The position numbers and the translations under genes were made by a program. This document shows, in pieces, positions 1-4,657 of a DNA stretch of 5,063 nt. Origin of the DNA: an uncultured Dehalococcoidia bacterium (GTDB lineage: Bacteria; Chloroflexota; Dehalococcoidia; Tepidiformales; Tepidiformaceae); assembly GCA_937864275.1 (NCBI GenBank), contig CALMIW010000628.1, forward strand, positions 1 through 5,063, given 5' to 3'. Below the pieces are notes generated by a model. It did no database searches. It saw only the letters and a list, made by a program, of their open reading frames with translations, and was not told the DNA's origin. Positions within the stretch are counted from its first letter, which is position 1, and each line of letters starts with the position of its first letter.

Positions 1-386
1 GGAACGGAAAGCCAGCGGACGTGAACCGCGAGCGCCTCGACCCGGCGGATTCCATCAACCTGATTCACAGGTATGGCGGCGTCATTTTCATCGCCCATCC
101 CATTTTCATGGGCGACGACTACGGGGTGCCGGTCGAGCGGCTGGCAAGTTGGGGCGCCGACGGCATCGAGACCTATTACAAGAACTACCCGCCGGAAGCA
201 GTGCGCTACCACGAGGAATTGGCCGCGGCGTACGGCCTCGCACGGTCGGGCGGGAGTGACTACCACGGACTTGGCAATCCCGACGACCGGGAGATCGGCG
301 ACATCGACTTCCCGGACGAGCACGTACAGTCGTTCCTCCGCTTCATCGACGAACACTGCGCTTACACCGGAAAGAGAGACCTCTGA
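1..386 (+). CDS. PHP-domain metal-dependent phosphoesterase, C-terminal part (5' end outside window)
   Basis: The reading frame is open from base 3, so the gene begins before the window; the in-frame GTG at 21 lies inside a continuous domain and is probably not the start. Seen: the Gly-Gly-Val-x-Phe-Ile-Ala-His-Pro segment, with its His codon at 96-98, and the Gly-Ser-Asp-Tyr-His-Gly motif, with Asp at 258-260 and His at 264-266. These are late metal-binding motifs of the PHP superfamily. Between them comes a Gly-Ile-Glu-x-Tyr-Tyr stretch typical of the stand-alone TrpH/YciV-like branch, whose known members are 3',5'-nucleotide phosphatases or 5'-3' exoribonucleases acting in the cytoplasm. 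The substrate cannot be read from this fragment. The stop TGA shares its last base with the fabZ ATG, which implies translational coupling. A histidinol-phosphatase or polymerase-associated PHP is less likely, because the protein ends soon after the GSDYHG motif. Confidence 0.9.
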   Translation, partial: NGKPADVNRERLDPADSINLIHRYGGVIFIAHPIFMGDDYGVPVERLASWGADGIETYYKNYPPEAVRYHEELAAAYGLARSGGSDYHGLGNPDDREIGDIDFPDEHVQSFLRFIDEHCAYTGKRDL

Positions 387-829
387 TGCTGGAAGCAGAC
401 CAGATCGAGCAGATCATCCCGCACCGCTACCCATTCCTCCTCGTGGACCGCATGCTTGAAGTCGAGGAAGGCAAACGCGGCGTGGGCATCAAGAACGTCA
501 CCGCCAACGAATGGTTCTTCGAAGGGCACTTCCCCGGCAACAAGGTGATGCCGGGCGTCCTCATCGTGGAAGCGATGGCCCAGGTCGCGGCGGTAACCCT
601 GCTGAAGGGCGCGGAAGCGGGCGGCAAGACGCCGATGTTCGGCGGGATCGAAGACATGCGGTTCCGGAAGCCGGTGCTGCCCGGGGACCAGTTGCGCATG
701 GAGTTCACGCTCGAGAAGCTTCGCGGGCCGGTCGGCAAAGGCCACGTCAAAGCGACCGTGGACGGAAAGGTCGCGGCGGAGGGCAACATCATGTTCGCCC
801 TCGTGGATATGGCGCCAGCAACCGAATAG
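386..829 (+). CDS. fabZ: 3-hydroxyacyl-[acyl-carrier-protein] dehydratase FabZ
   Basis: This is a complete 147-residue hot-dog-fold dehydratase, close to the usual FabZ length of 140-155. It removes water from 3-hydroxyacyl-ACP to give trans-2-enoyl-ACP in the cytoplasmic type II fatty acid elongation cycle. Seen: an N-terminal Ile-Pro-His-Arg-Tyr-Pro-Phe-Leu-Leu-Val-Asp-Arg motif (residues 11-22), then Gly-His-Phe-Pro-Gly with the catalytic His at residue 48, then Met-Pro-Gly-Val-Leu-x-x-Glu-Ala-Met-Ala-Gln with the catalytic Glu at residue 62. A Phe-Arg-x-Pro-Val-x-Pro-Gly-Asp segment follows near residues 92-101, as in FabZ. The ATG overlaps the upstream stop in TGATG, and a purine-rich AAGAGAG lies about seven bases before it, so translation is probably coupled to the PHP gene. 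No lpx genes flank it within the window, so a fatty-acid role is favoured over a dedicated lipid A role. Confidence 0.97.
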   Translation: MLEADQIEQIIPHRYPFLLVDRMLEVEEGKRGVGIKNVTANEWFFEGHFPGNKVMPGVLIVEAMAQVAAVTLLKGAEAGGKTPMFGGIEDMRFRKPVLPGDQLRMEFTLEKLRGPVGKGHVKATVDGKVAAEGNIMFALVDMAPATE

Positions 830-867
830 CCACGCGGCTGGTATCTCTGCCCCTTTACCCGTGACGG

Positions 868-887
868 TCTAGTATCGTAAAGGCCAA
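868..887 (+). promoter_or_regulatory. possible promoter -10 and short leader before the J-like gene
   Basis: The 58-base gap after fabZ contains TAGTAT at 870-875 (four of six matches to TATAAT), only 12 bases before the ATG at 888. An AAAGG at 879-883 could act as a weak ribosome binding site. If the hexamer is real, transcription would start near 882 and the leader would be almost absent. No convincing -35 is seen at a 17-base spacing. This is a weak call made from position and similarity only. Confidence 0.28.
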
Positions 888-1601
888 ATGAGCGCGCCCA
901 ACATCTCCACCGATTACTACGAGGTCCTCGAGGTCTCGCCCTCCGCCAGCCCTGAGGTGATCGAAGCCGCGTACAAGGGCCTGATGCGGAAGTACGGCGA
1001 CGACCCGGATCCGGCGATCCGCGAGCGCCGCCAGATTGTCGAGGCGGCCTTCGCGGTCCTTGGGAACGCCGGCAGGCGGGGGGGGGACGGCGACGCCAGA
1101 AACGGCCTCGAGCCGGGGCCGCCACCCGGGACCCCCCCGCGGCACCCGGAGGTGCAGACCGCCCTTCGCTGCAGCCGCTGCGAAACGCCGATCTGCCCGA
1201 GGTGCCTGGTGCAGACGCCGGTTGGGGCGCGGTGCAAGGATTGCGCGCGCATCGGCAAGAACCCGATCTACACGCTCTCCGCGGGCAACGCGGCGAAGGC
1301 GGCCGCGGCCTCGATTGTCGGCGGCGTCGTGATGGGTGTTATCTGGGGACTGGTATTGCTGCCGTTCAGCTTCGGCTTCCTGTCGATCTTCGTGGGCGCC
1401 GGACTCGGATGGGCTTTCACCCGGCTCCTGGAAGTGGTCACGCGACGGAAGCGCGGACCCTACATGGTGGCCTTCGCGATGATGGGCATCGGGATCGCGT
1501 GGGTGATGCAGCCGCTGTTCTTCGTTCCGCTCGGGGTCGCGCTCTACGGGTTGGTTGCAGCGGGAGTGGCGTGTTACTTCGCCTACCAGAGCCTGCGCTG
1601 A
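888..1601 (+). CDS. J-like domain / B-box-type zinc finger / four-helix membrane protein
   Basis: This is a 237-residue multidomain protein. Residues 9-71 resemble a J domain: Asp-Tyr-Tyr-Glu-Val-Leu, then Ala-Ser-Pro-Glu-Val-Ile-Glu-Ala-Ala-Tyr, and a later Glu-Ala-Ala-Phe-Ala-Val-Leu. The His-Pro-Asp triad that stimulates DnaK is absent; the site reads Lys-Tyr-Gly-Asp-Asp-Pro-Asp (35-41). A Gly/Pro-rich linker (about 65-85) follows. Next comes a cysteine segment with pairs at C95/C98, C103/C106 and C116/C119 and His86 upstream, like the B-box-type zinc fingers found at the N-terminus of some rhomboid-like and other membrane proteins. Four hydrophobic stretches follow at roughly 139-158, 162-181, 191-207 and 210-232, so the first 130 residues are probably cytoplasmic. 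No rhomboid Gly-x-Ser-Gly site is present, so it is not a protease of that family. The role is unknown. A membrane-anchored adaptor or quality-control factor is conceivable but is inference. Confidence 0.8.
   Translation: MSAPNISTDYYEVLEVSPSASPEVIEAAYKGLMRKYGDDPDPAIRERRQIVEAAFAVLGNAGRRGGDGDARNGLEPGPPPGTPPRHPEVQTALRCSRCETPICPRCLVQTPVGARCKDCARIGKNPIYTLSAGNAAKAAAASIVGGVVMGVIWGLVLLPFSFGFLSIFVGAGLGWAFTRLLEVVTRRKRGPYMVAFAMMGIGIAWVMQPLFFVPLGVALYGLVAAGVACYFAYQSLR
1078..1138. other. G9 and C7 homopolymer tracts inside the J-like gene linker
   Basis: Nine G residues (1078-1086) and seven C residues (1132-1138) bracket the linker between the J-like and zinc-binding segments. Translation stays in the same frame on both sides, and both flanks look like good protein. 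Any length error would therefore have to be compensated between the tracts. The segment could be a natural variable linker, a slippage-prone tract, or a sequencing artefact. Confidence 0.5.
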
Positions 1602-1604
1602 ACG

Positions 1605-1865
1605 TCAGACGACAAACGACATGCCGACAATGAAGCCGAGGACGACCGTACCGACGACGGCGATCGTGATCAGGTCCTTGTGGATGTGGCTATAGTCCTT
1701 GGTTACGTGGTGCTCGCGATGGTGAAGCGCCGACGAACGGCGCACGGCCTGACTGCGCGACTCGAGCGCCGCATCATCCATCCCGGAGACGGGACGGGGG
1801 AGCGAGCTGGCGGGAGCGACACGGCGGCGCGTACGGCGGGGCTGGCGAGCGGTCATTGAGGTCAT
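1605..1865 (-). CDS. small protein with a C-terminal membrane helix, function unknown
   Basis: This 86-residue protein was not recognised. The N-terminus is basic, with an Arg-Arg-Thr-Arg-Arg-Arg run at 10-15. The middle has a histidine cluster (48, 49, 52, 53, 60, 62) around a Lys-Asp-Tyr-Ser motif at 56-59. Residues 65-86 form one hydrophobic helix that ends exactly at the C-terminus, so the protein looks tail-anchored with its basic part in the cytoplasm. The ATG at 1865 was chosen over the in-frame ATG at 1856 because only the former has a G-rich stretch upstream (GGCGG), though this is weak. It lies 42 bases after cheX on the same strand and so may be the last gene of the fliM operon. 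Its stop lies three bases from the stop of the convergent J-like gene. A link to motility is inferred from position only. Confidence 0.62.
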   Translation of the reverse strand: MTSMTARQPRRTRRRVAPASSLPRPVSGMDDAALESRSQAVRRSSALHHREHHVTKDYSHIHKDLITIAVVGTVVLGFIVGMSFVV

Positions 1866-1907
1866 GCTACCGCCGAGGCCGGGTTCGGTACAGCACAGCG
1901 GCCGTGC

Positions 1908-2429
1908 CTAGACTTCTTTGACGGCGATGTCGATGGTGAATTCGCCGAAGCTCACGACGAGCGGCACGAGCAGCCGCGTGAGGTTGAGCGTGGCGATCGA
2001 GCTGCCCTTTCCGAGGAGCAAGACCGGCGGCGACATATCGCTGGGGAAGCCGCTTCTTTCGAGGGCGATGCCGGCCTGGCCGGTGATCATGTTCGCCAAT
2101 TCGGCGATGGCACTTTGCCCGAGCGCGTCGAGCTCGGCCAGCGGTTCGCCAATCATTTTCGAAGCGAAACCAAGCGCGGCTTCTTCGGTCATCGAGTAGA
2201 TAACGAGGCCCGCGACGCCACCGGTAATCGCGATGAGGGCGCTCACCTCGTTGTTCGTCTGGGGCGAGCGGACGCGGTGCAACTGACCGCGGCTCACCGG
2301 TTCGCCGCACTCTTGCTGGATGACTCGGGCGGCGGCCTCGACGAAGGGGCCAATCAGCTCCACACGGGCACGGTCGGGCGCCTGGGCGGCGGCCTGCGCG
2401 CCTTCGGCGACGGTGATCTTTGCGAGCAT
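1908..2429 (-). CDS. cheX: CheX-type chemotaxis phosphatase (CheY-P phosphatase)
   Basis: This 173-residue protein matches the CheC/CheX/FliY phosphatase family. Seen: an N-terminal helix region with Leu-Ile-Gly-Pro-Phe-Val-Glu-Ala-Ala (25-33), a strand region Ile-Ala-Ile-Thr-Gly-Gly-Val-x-Gly (66-74), then Ala-Ile-Ala-Glu-Leu-Ala-Asn-Met-Ile-Thr-Gly (107-117). The last contains the single Glu-x-x-Asn catalytic pair (Glu110, Asn113) that positions water for CheY-P hydrolysis in this family. Only one such pair is visible, as expected for CheX rather than CheC, which usually has two. The length is slightly above the usual 150-160 because of about 20 extra N-terminal residues. The ATG at 2429 follows a G-rich run (complement of 2434-2440) that may serve as a ribosome binding site. 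Its position downstream of fliM suggests phosphatase and motor switch are co-expressed, so CheY-P would be removed as part of the motor response. CheX enzymes are commonly dimeric and cytoplasmic. Confidence 0.88.
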   Translation of the reverse strand: MLAKITVAEGAQAAAQAPDRARVELIGPFVEAAARVIQQECGEPVSRGQLHRVRSPQTNNEVSALIAITGGVAGLVIYSMTEEAALGFASKMIGEPLAELDALGQSAIAELANMITGQAGIALERSGFPSDMSPPVLLLGKGSSIATLNLTRLLVPLVVSFGEFTIDIAVKEV

Positions 2430-2483
2430 GGTTCCCCCCCGCCGGCGGAGCGGCGCGCTGCTTGCGAATGGATGGCAGGCCGG

Positions 2484-2834
2484 CTACCCGACCTGCAGAG
2501 TACGGCCGAGCGCGGAGGCGTAGGCCCCGAAGTCGTCGATATCCCGCGCCGTGATGGTGACCGTGGCGGGCAAGACGCCGGAATCGTTGAACCGCATCGC
2601 GATCTCCCAGCGCGCCCACGTCTTCAGGAGCGTGGTCTTTTCCACCACCTGGAAGCGGGCGCGGCTCATCTGCTGAACCAGCTTCCGATGCGCGTCCTGC
2701 GAGATCATGACGGTGACGCTGGACATGCCCGCGCGGCCCCCATCGACCTTGAACACCAGCCGGTGGAAGCCCGCGCCCCCGTTCATGATTTCGGAAGACA
2801 TGAGTACGGCGCGAATCGGGACCGTGTTACTCAT
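2484..2834 (-). CDS. unrecognised 116-residue protein coupled to fliM
   Basis: I do not recognise this family. The start was set at the ATG at 2834 (Met-Ser-Asn-Thr-Val), because it overlaps the fliM stop by eight bases (ATGAGTAA) and a GAGG lies nine bases upstream inside fliM. In-frame ATGs at 2843 and 2849 have poorer spacing. The predicted pattern is an early strand (about 5-12), a second strand rich in Val/Phe (22-30), a third (37-43), an amphipathic helix around Asp-Ala-His-Arg-Lys-Leu-Val-Gln-Gln-Met (46-56), two or three more strands, then a short C-terminal helix. No signal peptide, membrane helix, cysteine or obvious catalytic motif is seen. The 54-base gap to cheX and the overlap with fliM place it between a motor switch protein and a chemotaxis phosphatase. 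A regulatory or accessory role at the motor is therefore plausible, but this is inference from context. Confidence 0.75.
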   Translation of the reverse strand: MSNTVPIRAVLMSSEIMNGGAGFHRLVFKVDGGRAGMSSVTVMISQDAHRKLVQQMSRARFQVVEKTTLLKTWARWEIAMRFNDSGVLPATVTITARDIDDFGAYASALGRTLQVG

Positions 2835-3873
2835 CCTCTGCATCCTCAAAGGTCTTCACCCAACCATCATCGTCAACCCGTCCCGAAACCTGTAGCGCCA
2901 ACTTTCGGCCCCTGGTGCCGGGAAACCCGGCAAACTTTTCGCAGTTGCCCACGAGGACCCGCAGCGGGTCCGCCGCAAGGCTGTCGAGGACGATGACATC
3001 GCCGGGGGAGAGCCGGGCAAGGTCGACGGCGTCGACGCGTGCCGAGCCCAGCATGGTCCGGGCGAGCACCGAGACCGGCAGGAGCTGGTCGTCCTGGACT
3101 TTGGCGTCTTCCGTCATCCCCCGGTTGGGACGGTTGTCGAAGATGCTCTGGCCGGTGAGCTTGGGCAGGATTTGCTCGAGGATCGTCAGCGGGAAGCAGA
3201 GCGATATGCCGCCGGTTTGTTCGGCGAAGCGGACTTCGTACCAGGCGGTGATCACGAACTCCGAAGGCGGGATCGCGTGCATCACCTGGGGTCCGAGTGC
3301 CAGTTCGGACACGTCCGGGGTGAGGTCGACGACACGAGTCCACGGTTCGACGAGCGAGCGTGCGATGTCCATGCCGATGTGCCGAATGAGCGCGATCTCG
3401 ATGTCGGTGAGGTCGCGGTTGAGGACGCGGGCGTTCCGCTTGCCCTTGCCGCCGAGGAGACGATCGATGATGCCGAAGGCGACATCAAGGCCGAACGCGG
3501 TGACGGCGTACCCCTGGAGGGGCGACATATCGATGATGATGACGATCGAGTTGGCGCCGATCTGGGTGACGTATTCTTCATAGATGCCGCGTTCGAGCGC
3601 GCTGAGGCGGGCTTCGACCGGGGCGCGGAGCCTGGCGGAGAAGTTGGCCGCCATCGCGCCCGCCACACCCTGCTGGATGATCTGGAGGCCGCGGAGCTGC
3701 TCCTTGGAGAGCTTCTCCGGGTGGCGGAAGTCGTAGAGCTTCACCCGCCGGCCGGCATCCTTGCGGGACGGGGGCGGCATGGCGACGACCGAGTGAGCAT
3801 CGATCTCCGCGACATCGGCATTGAGCAGCGCGTCGATCTCTCGTTGGCTCAGGACAGCGTTTTCGGAAGCCAC
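2827..3873 (-). CDS. fliM: flagellar motor switch protein FliM
   Basis: This is a complete 348-residue FliM, close to the usual 320-360. FliM forms the middle of the cytoplasmic C-ring, binds CheY-P at its N-terminus and switches rotation. Seen: Leu-Ser-Gln-Arg-Glu-Ile-Asp-Ala-Leu-Leu (8-17), the conserved CheY-P-binding peptide; a linker; Tyr-Asp-Phe-Arg-His-Pro-Glu-Lys-Leu-Ser-Lys-Glu-Gln-Leu (47-60), which opens the CheC-like middle domain; the Leu-Leu-Gly-Gly-Lys-Gly-Lys segment (139-145) matching the GGxG loop that contacts FliG; and a C-terminal FliN-like (SPOA) domain at about 263-333 with Leu-Pro-Val-Ser-Val and Leu-x-Pro-Gly-Asp-Val-Ile. The GTG start at 3873 is supported by GAGGAG six bases upstream. 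An acidic tail (Phe-Glu-Asp-Ala-Glu-Asp-Glu) ends the protein. It is divergent from cheW-cheA and heads the leftward operon. No fliN follows within the window. Confidence 0.96.
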   Translation of the reverse strand: MASENAVLSQREIDALLNADVAEIDAHSVVAMPPPSRKDAGRRVKLYDFRHPEKLSKEQLRGLQIIQQGVAGAMAANFSARLRAPVEARLSALERGIYEEYVTQIGANSIVIIIDMSPLQGYAVTAFGLDVAFGIIDRLLGGKGKRNARVLNRDLTDIEIALIRHIGMDIARSLVEPWTRVVDLTPDVSELALGPQVMHAIPPSEFVITAWYEVRFAEQTGGISLCFPLTILEQILPKLTGQSIFDNRPNRGMTEDAKVQDDQLLPVSVLARTMLGSARVDAVDLARLSPGDVIVLDSLAADPLRVLVGNCEKFAGFPGTRGRKLALQVSGRVDDDGWVKTFEDAEDE

Positions 3874-3879
3874 GAACTA

Positions 3880-3885
3880 CTCCTC
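3880..3885 (-). promoter_or_regulatory. ribosome binding site of fliM
   Basis: On the minus strand this reads GAGGAG, six bases before the GTG at 3873. It fixes the GTG start, which places the CheY-binding peptide at residues 8-17 as usual for FliM. Confidence 0.8.
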
Positions 3886-3907
3886 GCGGCAAGTCTCTCT
3901 AACTGGA

Positions 3908-3934
3908 CTATCGGCACGATATACGCGGTTTCCC
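3908..3934 (-). promoter_or_regulatory. candidate sigma-28 (FliA/SigD-type) promoter for fliM
   Basis: On the minus strand, 3915-3908 reads GCCGATAG, seven of eight matches to the flagellar sigma factor -10 consensus GCCGATAA. The first base of fliM is 34 bases beyond the box, so transcription would start near 3900 and leave a short leader containing the GAGGAG site. The -35 side is poor: at 15 bases spacing it reads GGGA, and GAAA appears only at 13 bases, against the expected TAAA. The good -10 and its location make it credible; the weak -35 keeps it tentative. Confidence 0.45.
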
Positions 3935-4077
3935 TAGGTCGGCCCCATGCCTGCCCTGCATGTCGCCGCGCGCCATAGGGGGAATCCCATATCGGATTTG
4001 GGGGCCTCGCCCGATGCCCGAGCGGTGGCGCTCGCTCGTAGCTTTGGGAGAGCCGGCACATTGGATGCCCGCGACCG

Positions 4078-4083
4078 AGGAGG
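4078..4083 (+). promoter_or_regulatory. ribosome binding site deciding the cheW start
   Basis: AGGAGG lies five bases before GTG at 4089 and fourteen before the ATG at 4098. The spacing favours the GTG. The ATG at 3960, which would add 43 residues, has no comparable site. Confidence 0.75.
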
Positions 4084-4088
4084 GACTT

Positions 4089-4598
4089 GTGGCCAGAATG
4101 GATTCCACGATCGAAGCGGTGGGACAGCCCGCAACCGAAGAGCACGTCGTCATCTTTCGGCTCTCCGACGAGTACTACGCGCTGGACATCCAGACCGTCC
4201 AGGAGATCGTCCGGATGCAGACGATCACCTCGATTCCCGGTTCGGATTTCTGGGTCGAAGGGATAACCAACCTCCGGGGGCGCGTCGTGCCGGTCATCGA
4301 CCTTCGCAAGCGGTGTGGAGTAGATGCGGGCGAGTACACGGCGGAAACGCGGATCGTCGTCGTGAGCAGCGCGACCGGCATGGTCGGACTGATTGTCGAC
4401 GCCGTTTCCGAAGTGATGCGCATCCCGGGCGATCAGGTGGAACAGCCCAGTGCGATCGTTTCGGTGCCGGAGAACACCTACCTGCGCGGCATCGCCAAGC
4501 TCGACGACCGCCTGGTCTCCTTGATGGACCTGGACGGCGTTCTCCCGTCCGGCGCCGATGGCGAGTTCGAATACGCCAGCGCCGCGGCGGCCGCCTGA
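4089..4598 (+). CDS. cheW: chemotaxis coupling protein CheW
   Basis: This protein of 169 residues (GTG start at 4089) is a single CheW domain. CheW links chemoreceptor tips to the CheA P5 domain in the cytoplasmic signalling array. Seen: an opening strand with His-Val-Val-Ile-Phe-Arg-Leu (19-25), then Tyr-Ala-Leu-Asp-Ile-x-x-Val-Gln-Glu-Ile-Val (30-41), the family hallmark Ile-Thr-Asn-Leu-Arg-Gly-Arg-Val-Val-Pro-Val-Ile-Asp-Leu (59-72), Leu-Ile-Val-Asp-Ala-Val-Ser-Glu-Val (101-109), and Tyr-Leu-Arg-Gly-Ile-Ala-Lys-Leu-Asp-Asp-Arg-Leu (131-142). About 17 residues precede the domain, and the C-terminus ends in an Ala run. Length is usual for CheW. It lies 59 bases before cheA on the same strand, so the two are probably co-transcribed, and it is divergent from fliM. 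The upstream ATG at 3960 would give 212 residues, but the added part is unlike CheW. Confidence 0.95.
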   Translation: MARMDSTIEAVGQPATEEHVVIFRLSDEYYALDIQTVQEIVRMQTITSIPGSDFWVEGITNLRGRVVPVIDLRKRCGVDAGEYTAETRIVVVSSATGMVGLIVDAVSEVMRIPGDQVEQPSAIVSVPENTYLRGIAKLDDRLVSLMDLDGVLPSGADGEFEYASAAAAA

Positions 4599-4642
4599 GG
4601 CGCCCGCACCCTCAGCCCGCCACAACTCCGCCTTCCGAACCC

Positions 4643-4648
4643 GAGGAG
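4643..4648 (+). promoter_or_regulatory. ribosome binding site of cheA
   Basis: GAGGAG lies nine bases before the ATG at 4658. It supports that start, which gives a normal N-terminal Hpt domain with its phosphorylated His at residue 56. Confidence 0.7.
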
Positions 4649-4657
4649 CGCCGCCGC

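Larger units (their letters stand above)
3874..4088. other. divergent intergenic region between fliM and cheW
   Basis: This 215-base region separates the divergent starts of fliM and cheW. Besides the fliM signals it contains TATCGG twice (3909-3914 and 3990-3995) and a small inverted repeat, AATCC at 3983-3987 with GGATT at 3994-3998 around a 6-base loop. The repeat is short and could be chance. No convincing sigma-70 promoter was found for cheW on the plus strand. An open frame upstream of cheW from 3960 runs through part of this region, but its translation does not look like CheW. Confidence 0.5.

Noticed and set aside
1866..1907. Possible hairpin (GCAC with GTGC around a 7-base loop) after cheX as a terminator
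   Set aside because: The stem is only four pairs and has no T-run after it on either strand, so it is not supported as a terminator.
2439..2448. CCGCCGGCGG palindrome upstream of cheX
   Set aside because: A perfect 10-base palindrome made only of G and C is common by chance at this composition, and there is no second copy to suggest an operator.
1867..2619. Long open frame on the minus strand overlapping cheX
   Set aside because: The translation is Arg-rich with no domain character. It is a shadow of cheX and the preceding gene in high-GC DNA.
2115..2996. Long plus-strand open frame (293 codons) opposite cheX and fliM
   Set aside because: It is antisense to three well-supported genes, has low-complexity composition and no recognisable motif.
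3172..3978. Plus-strand open frame (268 codons) antisense to fliM
   Set aside because: It is Asp/Arg/Glu-rich in a pattern expected from reading the complement of a GC-rich gene. FliM on the other strand is unambiguous.
3960..4088. N-terminal extension of cheW from the ATG at 3960
   Set aside because: The extra 43 residues are unlike CheW and there is no ribosome binding site before 3960. AGGAGG is well placed for GTG at 4089.
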